The translations under genes were made by a program, and so were the position numbers. From TMED26 sp042088965 (GTDB lineage Bacteria > Pseudomonadota > Alphaproteobacteria > Thalassobaculales > Thalassobaculaceae), in contig JBELLC010000001.1 in the NCBI GenBank assembly GCA_042088965.1, positions 72,005-136,004 of the forward strand: a DNA stretch of 64,000 nt. The letters run 5' to 3'. Positions 36,073 through 44,722 of this stretch are shown in pieces; positions within the stretch are counted from its first letter, which is position 1; every line of letters starts with the position of its first letter. The notes under the pieces were generated by a model. That model saw nothing but the letters and a program-made list of their open reading frames with translations. It had not been told where the DNA came from and did not search any database.

Positions 36073-36660
36073 ATGATTAGTTTCACCACAGCGTTATTTT
36101 TTCTGATCATCACCCCTGGAGTGGGGGTTTTAACCACCGCTGGCATTGGCGCTGGTTTCGGTGCCCGCCCTGGCCTGCGTTTTCTGATTGGCCTGGGCCT
36201 GGGCACCAATATCAACGCCCTATTGGTGGTCAGCGGGTTGGCCGCTGTGGTTCTGGCTCATCCGCTGATTGGGCCCATCCTATTATACGCGTCGATCAGC
36301 TACCTGTTATATTTGGCCTTCCGGATCGGCTGGGCAGGGTCGCGGATCGCTTTCATTGAACAAGCAAAAGCGCCTGGCATCTTAAACGGTATTGGGCTGC
36401 AATTTATCAATCCAAAAGCCTATGTGGTGCACACCACCTTGTTCAGCGGCTTCCATTTCATGGCAGATCAGCCTTCCCAAGAGATCATGATCAAAATCTT
36501 AATCATGAATCTCATCTGGATTCCGGTCCATCTGGGATGGCTATGGGCAGGTGTATCGCTGAAGCGCCTTGAGCTATCAGCGCGCAGTCAGTCCGTTATC
36601 AACAAACTCATGGCGTTGGCCATGGTCATTGTCATTGCCTTGGCAGCCCTGCCCTTGTGA
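36073..36660 (+). CDS. LysE/RhtB-family amino acid exporter
   Basis: A 195-residue membrane protein with about five to six hydrophobic helices. The conserved N-terminal FFLIITPGVGVLTTAGIGAGFGARPGLRFLIGLGLG matches the LysE signature. Members export lysine, threonine, homoserine or related compounds; the substrate here is unknown. Confidence 0.88.
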   Translation: MISFTTALFFLIITPGVGVLTTAGIGAGFGARPGLRFLIGLGLGTNINALLVVSGLAAVVLAHPLIGPILLYASISYLLYLAFRIGWAGSRIAFIEQAKAPGILNGIGLQFINPKAYVVHTTLFSGFHFMADQPSQEIMIKILIMNLIWIPVHLGWLWAGVSLKRLELSARSQSVINKLMALAMVIVIALAALPL

Positions 36661-36708
36661 CATCAAGGCTATAGGTCTATTCGCCGCTATACCTTAACGC
36701 CACTATAC

Positions 36709-37224
36709 TTAACGGATGAAGCGTTTCACATAATCAGTGCCCAGACCGACTGCCTCAAAATGCGCGCGGGCCGCGGCAACCCGATCAAAAACATCGGTTG
36801 TGCCGGTCACGTTGCCGTCTTCGTCACAATATAACAATGCGCCTGTGTTATGAAACAAGGTCAGCATATGATCGCCGTCATCCACCACCAGCGTATGCAC
36901 ATCACCAGGTGGTTCATAAAGATAGCTTCCAGCGGTCGCCACCCAATCACGTTCCAGATAGCGCCAGCGGCCCTCCAGAACAAATCCATGCACAGGGGCC
37001 GGGTGGCGATGCCGAGAGACCACCCCGCCTTGGGTAACCTTGGTCAAATGCACCCAATACCCTTGGCTGACATTAAAGCACAGAGGGCGCGACCAGCGAC
37101 CGGGACCATTTGGCACCCAAAGCCGGTCATCTTCTGGCGTTTGGCCATCAGCACAAAAAATCTCATCTTGCATATCGGGCGGCACCAACGCGGAATAGCG
37201 CATGGCAGATGTTGTGTCAGGCAT
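36709..37224 (-). CDS. Cupin dioxygenase, 2,4'-dihydroxyacetophenone dioxygenase-like
   Basis: A 171-residue single-cupin protein resembling 2,4'-dihydroxyacetophenone dioxygenase and the ChrR-type cupins. Likely metal ligands are H72 and H74 (SRHRHPAPVHG), H79 in place of the usual glutamate, and H110 in PPGDVH. The N-terminal PDTTSAMRY start at the ATG at 37224 avoids overlap with the second cupin; a longer frame is rejected. It probably forms an operon with that cupin, 19 bp upstream. The substrate is not known. Confidence 0.72.
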   Translation of the reverse strand: MPDTTSAMRYSALVPPDMQDEIFCADGQTPEDDRLWVPNGPGRWSRPLCFNVSQGYWVHLTKVTQGGVVSRHRHPAPVHGFVLEGRWRYLERDWVATAGSYLYEPPGDVHTLVVDDGDHMLTLFHNTGALLYCDEDGNVTGTTDVFDRVAAARAHFEAVGLGTDYVKRFIR

Positions 37225-37243
37225 ATCTCTGTCCCATCTTTTG

Positions 37244-37738
37244 TTATTCGGCGGCTGCGGGGGCGGCGCCATAAACACTGCGTTTGTGCCAACTATCGAC
37301 GTATTGCGCGATTGAAAGGGTCCAGCTGTTTTCCATATCAGCATCAAAATATTCAAACAGAATGCCATCTTCGGCAATCATCGACAGCATCACCATGCCG
37401 CCCTCGGGGCCACCCCATTCATCATGCGGTAGCGCATCGGCCCCAGCCATTGCATATTCACCTTTGCGGCGCATGATTGATTTGCGGCTGCCATCTGGCT
37501 GCATCTCGGTCAAATGCTGTTCGCCATCGAGCACCAATGTCACGGTTGAGGCCACATGGCGGTGACGCCGACAATGCCCCCCTGGCGCATAGCGCAACAG
37601 CATGTCCAAACGGCCCGTCGCCAGATCATATCCAAGCAGACTAAATTCAAAATCAACTTGGAAGTCCTGACAGCTGGGATCAGTCACCCGCCGCCATTCA
37701 ACAGTTTCAGGATCAAAACTTTGTGCAACCACGCTCAT
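37244..37738 (-). CDS. Cupin-domain protein
   Basis: A 164-residue single-cupin protein. The probable metal ligands are H59 and H61 in RRHRHVAST and H105 in LPHDEWG. It does not closely resemble the neighbouring cupin apart from the fold, and its length suggests a small metal-dependent enzyme or ligand-binding protein. Together they suggest a two-protein oxidative or isomerase step (inference). Confidence 0.68.
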   Translation of the reverse strand: MSVVAQSFDPETVEWRRVTDPSCQDFQVDFEFSLLGYDLATGRLDMLLRYAPGGHCRRHRHVASTVTLVLDGEQHLTEMQPDGSRKSIMRRKGEYAMAGADALPHDEWGGPEGGMVMLSMIAEDGILFEYFDADMENSWTLSIAQYVDSWHKRSVYGAAPAAAE

Positions 37739-37909
37739 GGCAAACCTCTTACGTCAAAAAACTTGTTAAATTTAGCAGCCAGATGCAAACCCTGACAAGA
37801 CACCTCGGTGCCGCAGTATCATAATTCATCACCAATATCGCGCTGAGGGGAGATTTTTGCCCGCTGGCAGTCTATAGTACAGCGTAGTCTGATTTGATGA
37901 GTGTATCGC

Positions 37910-38188
37910 ATGGCCACTGATAAAGATGATAATGGCAAAATCGTTTTCTTACGGGACGCAGCTGCGAAGCCTGCCACCGGGCCGGAATTAACGGTGATGC
38001 AAGCTGCCGCGTCAATCGCCGCAGCCTTAGCCTGGGAAGCGCCAGATATTGGCCTGCTTGGAATCAAGAAAAACAGTGATGAGTCGGTGAATATGGCATT
38101 CAGCCTTCAAGGCAAGCGGTTTTTATTCACTGGCGTTGAAGTCAGTGAGGCAGAATTTACCACCGCAATGCTTGGAGATCCTGAATAA
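37910..38188 (+). CDS. Small hypothetical protein, 92 aa
   Basis: A short protein with no recognised domain. It has a hydrophilic start (DKDDNGKIVFLRD), an alanine-rich helix (VMQAAASIAAALAWEA) and a C-terminal hydrophobic beta pattern (VNMAFSLQGKRFLFTGVEVSEAEF). The ATG at 37910 is chosen over the GTG 9 bases upstream; neither has a strong ribosome site. The stop lies 1 bp from the converging stop of the GFA gene. Confidence 0.5.
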   Translation: MATDKDDNGKIVFLRDAAAKPATGPELTVMQAAASIAAALAWEAPDIGLLGIKKNSDESVNMAFSLQGKRFLFTGVEVSEAEFTTAMLGDPE

Positions 38189-38189
38189 T

Positions 38190-38666
38190 TTACGTGTCGG
38201 CAACCGCGTCAGCGCCTGACAATCTGTCTGCCTCAGCGGATTGAGGGTCATAGGTATGAAAGGTTTCGACATGATATTTGGTGTCAATTTCACCCACAAA
38301 ATGCGCTTTTGAGCGGGTAAACACCTCGCCAGAGATATCATACCAAAAACTTGGCGGATCAAAGGTACCGCCAGCAACACCGATATCCCCTGGCCATACT
38401 TCTAATTGTGAAAACACGGTCGTGCCGCAGTCTGCACAAAAACTGTTTCGCCAAGCCTTGCCGCTTTCACTGGTAAAAGTGTATTCTTTGCAGGCCCCTG
38501 CCGTGAGCTGAAAACGATCTTCAGGAAAATAAACGAGAACCCCAAAGGCACTGCCAGCGCGCAGTTGGCAGTACCGGCAATGGCAAACCCCAGAGCGCAG
38601 CGGTGCGCCAATAGTTTGATATCTGACGTTACCACAAAGGCAGCCACCTTGATGCAGATCTGACAT
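38190..38666 (-). CDS. GFA family (glutathione-dependent formaldehyde-activating enzyme-like) zinc protein
   Basis: A 158-residue GFA/CENP-V domain protein. The zinc-binding cysteines are visible as GCLCGNVRY (C9, C11), CHCRYCQ (C28, C30, C33) and FCADCG (C77, C80). The family name comes from a formaldehyde-glutathione adduct enzyme, but most members have no proven reaction. The gene is alone on its strand. Confidence 0.85.
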   Translation of the reverse strand: MSDLHQGGCLCGNVRYQTIGAPLRSGVCHCRYCQLRAGSAFGVLVYFPEDRFQLTAGACKEYTFTSESGKAWRNSFCADCGTTVFSQLEVWPGDIGVAGGTFDPPSFWYDISGEVFTRSKAHFVGEIDTKYHVETFHTYDPQSAEADRLSGADAVADT

Positions 38667-38944
38667 GATTGTTCCCCCTCTTTAGCCGTCAGGATGTCAA
38701 GCCGCCAAATACGTCGTCAAATATTACCTCATGGTTGGCTGCGAAGGCAAAGCTAAATCCTTGACAATTTATCACCGTAAGTGCAAAACCGCCGCAGGTT
38801 TAGGATCGTTTGCCGTTTAAACGGTGAACGCGCCAAACCACTCACATTAATGGCAGCTCAACAGAATTATCTGACGGGCGAAGCCGTCCTGGTGCAGCCG
38901 CAATGATCTGCGAGCGCTTTCACCAGGTTAAAAAGGAACTACCT

Positions 38945-40894
38945 TTGACGAATATGACCTTCCCGGCCCTTGGTTTGGCCGATCCCCTGTTGCGTTCCCT
39001 TGAACACCGCGGCCACGACACGCCAACGCCCATTCAGGCGCAGGCGATCCCTGAGCTTTTAAACCGCAAAGACCTACTTGGTATTGCGCAAACAGGCACA
39101 GGGAAAACAGGTGCTTTTGCCTTGCCAATCTTGCATCACATGCATGAATGGCAGAAAGACGATGAACCACGCGGCCAGCGCGGGCCTCAGGCGCTGATTT
39201 TAGCCCCCACCCGAGAGTTGGCGATACAAATCGGCGCTGAAATGCGCGCCTATGGACACAACTTGAACCTCAAGCTAACTGTCATCTATGGCGGCGTCAG
39301 CCAGAAGGGCCAGATTACGGCATTAAACCGCGGCGTGGACATTGTGATCGCCACACCAGGCCGACTCTTAGACCTTTACCAGCAACGCAAGCTGCGCCTT
39401 GACCGGGTTGCCTTCTACGTCCTTGATGAAGCTGACCGTATGCTCGACATGGGCTTTATCCATGATATCAAAAAGATTACTGCTGCCCTGCCCAAAGCCC
39501 GGCAGTCACTGCTGTTTTCAGCAACCATGCAACCACCGGCGGTAAAAATCGCCCGTGACATTTTGCATGATCCTATACGTGTCGAAGTCACTCCGCAGGC
39601 GACACCTATTGACCGTATTGATCAAAAAGTCTTTCGCATCAATAACGATGCCAAAACCCCGCTGTTGGTCAATATTCTCGAAGACCCCTCGCTGGCGCGC
39701 GTCATTGTTTTTACCCGCACCAAGCATCGGGCCAACAAAGTCGCGATGAATTTGAACAATGTGGGTATTTTGACCGATGCCTTTCACGGTAATAAGTCGC
39801 AAAATGCCCGCCAACAAGCGCTTGCGCGGTTTACTTCTGGAACCAGCCGCGTGCTTGTTGCAACCGATATCGCCGCCCGCGGGATTGATATCAACGCCGT
39901 CAGTCATGTTATCAATTATGATCTGCCAAACGAGCCAGAAAGCTATGTTCACCGCATTGGCAGGACGGCCCGTGCTGGCGCTGGTGGTATCGCTTGGTCA
40001 TTCTGTGACCGCAGCGAGAGAGCCTATCTTAGCGATATTGAGCGTGTTATTCGCAGCAAGATTCCGCTTGTTGAAAACATCCCAAACTTGCCAAAACTAC
40101 CGCCCTTAAGCATGCAGGCCAGACAGAGCATCGACGAAGATGATGATGTACGCCGCGCCCGGGACCGCAAGCCAGGCGGGCAACGGCGTTCATCTGGCAA
40201 GCCAGCAAATCATCGCGCTCGCGATGGCGGCGGCCAAGGACGGTCTGAAAACCACCGCAACGGCCGGCCAACTGAAGGCGATGCACGGCACGACACCTCG
40301 CACAATGGCGCAACGGATAATGCCAGTGAGCAGCGGGCCCCCGAAAATCGCGGTCGGCCACCGAAAAATGCTGGCCGACCCGTCCATCGTGCAGACGCCG
40401 CGCGGTCCGGCGGCGAGCGCCGTGACAGCCGTAAACCCCGCACCGATCGGCCAGACTCAAAGCGGCGGCCAGAGCGCCAGGCAGACAACCGGTCAGAACG
40501 CGGCAAAGCAGATCATCAAACAGCCCGCAAAGCTGGCGACGGCAACCGTGATCACCGTCCGGATCAGGACAGGGATCAGCGGTCCGGTCTTTCAAAGGGT
40601 GGCGAAGCCCAAGGGCGTCCTGCAAAAGGCCCGCAGGCAAGAAACACCAAACCCCGGCAAGACAAGCTTGGCCAAAATAAGCCGAGCCCCAATAAGCCGG
40701 GCCAAAATACGCCTCGGCAGGCCAAACGGCCTAATGATAGCCAAGCTGCCGTAAGTTCAGGGGATCGCCCGGTTAAGCGTAAAACGACACAAAAACCATA
40801 TCGCGCCAGTGGCCCAAGCAAACCCTCAAATGGTCCCAAAAAAAACCGTAGCCGAAGTGGCGGCAATGATGCGGGCGCGCGGCGGGTTGCCTAG
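38945..40894 (+). CDS. rhlE: DEAD-box RNA helicase, RhlE type, with a long charged C-terminal tail
   Basis: The helicase core (residues about 5-390) has the Q motif (PTPIQAQAIPELL), AQTGTGKT, PTRELA, TPGR, DEAD (VLDEADRMLDMG), SAT, and HRIGRTARAG. It unwinds RNA, for example in ribosome assembly or decay. From about residue 392 to the end (258 residues) the protein is low complexity, rich in Arg, Lys, Gln, Asp, Gly and Pro, with RG-like and PNKPGQN-type repeats, and is probably disordered and RNA-binding. I favour the TTG at 38945, as AAGGA lies 7 bases before it; an ATG follows at 38954. Confidence 0.93.
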   Translation: MTNMTFPALGLADPLLRSLEHRGHDTPTPIQAQAIPELLNRKDLLGIAQTGTGKTGAFALPILHHMHEWQKDDEPRGQRGPQALILAPTRELAIQIGAEMRAYGHNLNLKLTVIYGGVSQKGQITALNRGVDIVIATPGRLLDLYQQRKLRLDRVAFYVLDEADRMLDMGFIHDIKKITAALPKARQSLLFSATMQPPAVKIARDILHDPIRVEVTPQATPIDRIDQKVFRINNDAKTPLLVNILEDPSLARVIVFTRTKHRANKVAMNLNNVGILTDAFHGNKSQNARQQALARFTSGTSRVLVATDIAARGIDINAVSHVINYDLPNEPESYVHRIGRTARAGAGGIAWSFCDRSERAYLSDIERVIRSKIPLVENIPNLPKLPPLSMQARQSIDEDDDVRRARDRKPGGQRRSSGKPANHRARDGGGQGRSENHRNGRPTEGDARHDTSHNGATDNASEQRAPENRGRPPKNAGRPVHRADAARSGGERRDSRKPRTDRPDSKRRPERQADNRSERGKADHQTARKAGDGNRDHRPDQDRDQRSGLSKGGEAQGRPAKGPQARNTKPRQDKLGQNKPSPNKPGQNTPRQAKRPNDSQAAVSSGDRPVKRKTTQKPYRASGPSKPSNGPKKNRSRSGGNDAGARRVA

Positions 40895-41057
40895 AAAGAT
40901 CTGCTGATGAATCGTCGCTGGCACATTATAAAATAGCCAGCGACGTGATCCAATGTGCAGCGCCCCGCGTATCGTTAATATGAAAGATATAAAACCATTT
41001 TTGACAATCATGCGCGTCTTAGTCGTTTGCGGCCTGGGCTACGCGATCAATCGGCCT

Positions 41058-41084
41058 GCCGCCCGTCGGTAACGGACGGACGGC
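41058..41084. terminator. Hairpin between rhlE and the SDR gene
   Basis: An imperfect 10-bp stem, GCCGCCCGTC and GACGGACGGC with one mismatch and a 7-base loop, lies in the spacer between converging genes. It could act on both transcripts; no T tract is present. Confidence 0.35.
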
Positions 41085-41133
41085 GACCTGATTATGCGTG
41101 TGTGCCAGCGGCACCGATTAACTCCGTGCGCGC

Positions 41134-41889
41134 TTAGCCTGGTTCGCCTGGCTGTAAAGCACGTGTGTGGGTCGGGGTCAGTAAAATCTCATTTGGGCAG
41201 CTACGTGGGTTGAGGCGGGCGACGAATAAGACAGTTTCGGCGACATCGTCCGCTTGGATCAAGCGTGCGCGATCTTCAGCTGGAACCGGAACCGGCCGGT
41301 AATCGAGAATCGCTGTGTTGACCTCGCCAGGGCAAATAGCACAGGCGCGGATACCATTATTGCCTTCTTCCAAATTTAATAACTCGTTCAGCGCCATCAC
41401 CGCATGCTTTGAGGCCCCATAGGCCACACCGGCTCGCCGCGAATAGCGTTTGCCCGCCATCGATGCTGTATTAATGATTAAGCCGTCACCGCGCTGGCGC
41501 ATCCCGGGCAAGACAGCAGCGGTGCAATTATAAACCCCTTTGACATTCACATCGATGACATCGTCCCAGCCCTCTAACGCGCTGCCTGCCCAGTCACGGT
41601 TTTGAACGTTCATTCCGTGATTGTTAAACAAGATATCAATTTGTCCGAATTCAGCTGTGATCTGTGCCGCAGCTGCGATCACGCCATCGCGGTCAGTCAC
41701 GTCAAGGGGCACATCCATCGCGGCACCTCCGGCAGCGTTAATTCGGGCGGCCACATCGGCCAGTAAATCAGCTCGCCGCCCGCTCAGCGCAACTTTTACC
41801 CCCGCAGCACCAAGCATCACCGCCGTCGCTTCACCAATCCCGGTTCCAGCGCCTGTTACCCATGCCACCAAACCTGTCACTTCCCGCAT
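41134..41889 (-). CDS. SDR family NAD(P)-dependent oxidoreductase
   Basis: A 251-residue short-chain dehydrogenase. The cofactor motif TGAGTGIG is at residues 12-19, NNHG at 89-92 (usually NNAG), S143, and the catalytic pair Y157-K161 in VAYGASKHAV. The C-terminal EVNTAILDYRP segment covers the active site. Its substrate is not predictable. It converges on the helicase gene. Confidence 0.88.
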   Translation of the reverse strand: MREVTGLVAWVTGAGTGIGEATAVMLGAAGVKVALSGRRADLLADVAARINAAGGAAMDVPLDVTDRDGVIAAAAQITAEFGQIDILFNNHGMNVQNRDWAGSALEGWDDVIDVNVKGVYNCTAAVLPGMRQRGDGLIINTASMAGKRYSRRAGVAYGASKHAVMALNELLNLEEGNNGIRACAICPGEVNTAILDYRPVPVPAEDRARLIQADDVAETVLFVARLNPRSCPNEILLTPTHTRALQPGEPG

Positions 41890-42687
41890 TCTGTCTCTCC
41901 CTTGTTCATCGTTACTACGGCGCCACCAGCCGGTTATTCACACCGTTCCCTAAAGATATCTTGATAAGACATATCATAGCATCATGAATACCCGGCAAAC
42001 GGGCCTGTTTGCTGCCGGGTATCTTTATCAAATACCAACCCGTATGGAGGCGCTTGCAGGCACGCAATCGCCCGTGAAGCGCACAAACATGGTCGCCTTC
42101 ACAACAGTCTTTGCACCATAGATATTCGTCGGGACGGGTCTCAAAAGGCTGCAACGCCTGCTGGATAATCTGCTTACCAAAAGAGCCTGTGCCGCCTGTG
42201 AGCAAAACGGTTTCGCCATGCAGATCGATCATCTGATCATTAAATCGCCGCATGAAAAAGGTCATCCTGCCGAAGCCGTCACAAAATCAAATCTCACCTC
42301 GTTGTGGCCATAGTCCATTCAATTTGGAAAGGCGCCGTCACAACCCAAAAATAAGCCAATGCAACGCGTGTATACGAAAGAGGGGAAAAAAATCCATTTG
42401 GCCATATGGCGCACTTGCCCGACGGCGGTATTCTTTTATGGCACACGCTGAAAATGACCGGTCAACAGGAACAACAGCGTGTGAGAAGCGAATATCGAAA
42501 TTGTCTGTCAAAAAGGCAAGAAGGTGTGAAACTTCAAAAACTCTCCCTGGCAACGGTCAGTGCTTTGATCGAAACACGGCCATCAAAATGCGGTAAATCG
42601 GAAACGGTTCGCCGCTTTTTTTTGCCTGCACGCCAGGGCTTGTTTTTGTGTTTTTAACAGCATATCGCGCCGACCACATAAGCAGTG
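41890..42687. other. Largely non-coding 798-bp region with the pseB remnant
   Basis: Apart from the short dehydratase remnant there is no gene I can support. Frames of up to about 114 codons occur on both strands but show no family resemblance. The region looks like a rearrangement scar between the SDR gene and the EmrB-type exporter. Confidence 0.5.
42110..42232 (-). pseudogene. Decayed 5' end of a pseB/capD-like sugar-nucleotide dehydratase
   Basis: Starting at 42232, about 30 codons read IDLHGETVLLTGGTGSFGKQ, the N-terminal NAD-binding motif of UDP-GlcNAc 4,6-dehydratases such as PseB, which start sugar synthesis for flagellin or capsule glycosylation. After about residue 35 the family resemblance is lost and the frame runs into unrelated sequence. 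Only a fragment remains, apparently left over from a deletion or rearrangement. Confidence 0.6.
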
Positions 42688-44256
42688 ATGACATTGCCAT
42701 CGAAGCAGTCTAATGCTGTGGTTATGTCTGATGCTGCTTCCTCACATATAGCTTTTAGCGCGCGCGAACGTCGGCTTATCCTGATCACCTGTACGGTCGT
42801 GACAGCGCTGTACGCGATGACGGTGACAATCGCCAATGTCGCCTTGCCACGAATCCAAGGTGCACTTTCGGCCACCACCGATGAAATTGCTTTGGTGGTC
42901 ACCTTTAATATCATCGCCACAGCCGTCGCCACACCTGTAACAGGCTGGCTGGCATCACGGTTTTCCAGGCGCAATATTCTGCTGGCCGCAATTTCCTTGT
43001 TTACCCTATCAACGCTTTTATGCGGGATGGCGACAAACCTTGAAGCACTTGTGTTCTTTCGCATCTTGCAAGGGGCTTTCGCCGCGCCCCTAGCGCCAAT
43101 TAGCCAGTCATTTCTCTATACCACCTATCCCCGCGCGCAACATGGCATGGCGATGGCAATTTTCGGCACAGGGGTTGTTTTAGGGCCTGTTATCGCGCCT
43201 GTTTTCGGGGGTTATTTAACCGAGTTCCTGAGTTGGCGCTGGGTTTTCTTCATGATCGTGCCAATGGGCATTCTGTCCTTAATTGGCGTTTTGATTTTTA
43301 TCAAAGACAACAGTCAATCAAGCAAAACACCGTTGGATTGGACAGGCTTCATCACCCTAGCCATCGCCATCGCAAGCTTTCAATATATGCTTGATCGCGG
43401 CGAGCGAAATGATTGGTTTGAAAGTGAACAGATCATCATTCTAACTGTTATTGGCGGGCTGGCTTTCTACATATTTATCAGCCATTCGCTGACCCATGAT
43501 CAGCCTTTTTTAAACCCCGTCCTGCTGCGTGATCGCAATTATGTTCTGGCACTTGTGATCGTCTTCGTGTTTGGCATGTTGAATTTCACACCGATGGTTT
43601 TATTGCCGCCGTTATTGCAAAACCTGCGCGGGTACCCCGATGCCATTATTGGTATTCTGCTTGGCGCGCGTGGTGTCGGCACCTTGTTCGCGTTCATGCT
43701 GATGGTGAAAGCCAATAAAATTGATCCACGTTACACGCTTTTCATTGGCTTCCTGATGCAAGGCTTGGCGGGCTGGTATATGGCGCAGTTCAGCCTGAAT
43801 TTGACAACCTTCGACGTTTTATGGACCAGCGCTTTGCAAGGCTTTGGCGTCGGTCTGATCTGGGTGCCTTTGACCGTTGTTGCCTTTTACTCGCTGGATC
43901 CAAAATATGCTGCTGAAGCAGCATCGTTTTTCCACCTGATCCGAAACTTTGGCTCCAGCCTGTTCATATCGGTCTCGGTTGCGGTGGTGCTGCGCTCTGC
44001 CAAGGTCAGTTACGCCGACATCTCAGAACAGGTATCACCCAATAATGTCGCCTTAAACTTGCAAGAATCGATCTACACATTTTGGTCAATTGATAGCACC
44101 GGGGCGATGGCTGCAATGTCTGGCGAAATTGGCAGACAGGCTGCCATGATTGGTTATATCAATGCCTTTTATTTATTTGCTTGGGTGGCTTTTGCAGCCT
44201 GTCCTTTGGTGTTTTTGGCAAAATTAAGACGTGGCCCGGATAGCGATGGCTCTTAA
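42688..44256 (+). CDS. MFS transporter, DHA2/EmrB-type drug exporter
   Basis: A 522-residue permease with about 14 membrane segments, the size of EmrB-type proton antiporters. Motifs: NVALPRIQGALSAT at helix 1, WLASRFSRRNILL (motif A) and GTGVVLGPVIAPVFGGYL (motif C). No EmrA-type membrane fusion partner is adjacent. The start is uncertain among the ATG at 42688, the GTG at 42685 and the ATG at 42724; none has a convincing ribosome site. Confidence 0.88.
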   Translation: MTLPSKQSNAVVMSDAASSHIAFSARERRLILITCTVVTALYAMTVTIANVALPRIQGALSATTDEIALVVTFNIIATAVATPVTGWLASRFSRRNILLAAISLFTLSTLLCGMATNLEALVFFRILQGAFAAPLAPISQSFLYTTYPRAQHGMAMAIFGTGVVLGPVIAPVFGGYLTEFLSWRWVFFMIVPMGILSLIGVLIFIKDNSQSSKTPLDWTGFITLAIAIASFQYMLDRGERNDWFESEQIIILTVIGGLAFYIFISHSLTHDQPFLNPVLLRDRNYVLALVIVFVFGMLNFTPMVLLPPLLQNLRGYPDAIIGILLGARGVGTLFAFMLMVKANKIDPRYTLFIGFLMQGLAGWYMAQFSLNLTTFDVLWTSALQGFGVGLIWVPLTVVAFYSLDPKYAAEAASFFHLIRNFGSSLFISVSVAVVLRSAKVSYADISEQVSPNNVALNLQESIYTFWSIDSTGAMAAMSGEIGRQAAMIGYINAFYLFAWVAFAACPLVFLAKLRRGPDSDGS

Positions 44257-44278
44257 AACCGCTAACGGCCTGACGTAG

Positions 44279-44335
44279 ACGCCATGACGCCGGCGGGACT
44301 TAAACGCCATGACGCCGGCGGGACTTAAACGCCAT
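44279..44335. repeat. 25-bp tandem duplication, about 2.3 copies
   Basis: Two perfect 25-bp copies (44279-44303, 44304-44328) and the first 7 bases of a third. It covers the 3' end of the hypothetical gene on the minus strand. As 25 is not a multiple of three, the duplication shifts the frame and creates the present stop codon. Confidence 0.9.
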
Positions 44336-44683
44336 TGCTAAAGTGGAGACAGCCTGCTGGTGCCGGGCACTGCCGCGCGGCGGCGGCGAGGCGCTTCGCC
44401 GATTACTGGACATGGTGAGCGCATTTTTATTGCCAATCGCTTGCAACAAATCGTTTTCACTTGCCGCTGTCACTGACTCGGGCGTTGCTGACTCTTGGTG
44501 CTTGGCGGCAACGCGTTGCACAGCAAGAAGGCATAGATTCTTGAGCACCGGCGCAGTCAAAGTGGCGCGAAGCCGATCATCGCTTTCACACCACGCCTGC
44601 AAAAGCAGCGCTGCATCAGCGGTATTGCCTGCACAAGCTTGCAAGGCTTCGGCCGTTTTCTGAGTGACATAATTTTGGCTCAT
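44300..44683 (-). CDS. Conserved hypothetical protein with an altered C-terminus
   Basis: A 127-residue protein. The first 65 residues (KTAEALQACAGNTADAALLLQAWCESDDRLRATLTAP) are helical and resemble a small alphaproteobacterial protein group without known function. The rest is rich in Ser, Arg and Pro and probably disordered. The start is the ATG at 44683 with an excellent GGAGG 5 bases upstream; an earlier TTG is rejected. The last codons lie in a 25-bp tandem duplication, so the native C-terminus may have been different. Confidence 0.6.
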   Translation of the reverse strand: MSQNYVTQKTAEALQACAGNTADAALLLQAWCESDDRLRATLTAPVLKNLCLLAVQRVAAKHQESATPESVTAASENDLLQAIGNKNALTMSSNRRSASPPPRGSARHQQAVSTLAMAFKSRRRHGV

Positions 44684-44722
44684 TGATGCCTCCAAATTAA
44701 CCTTGCCGCCAAATTAGCATAA

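Noticed and set aside
42252..42657. Frames of 71 to 114 codons near the pseB remnant
   Set aside because: No ribosome sites and composition unlike proteins; stop-free by chance.
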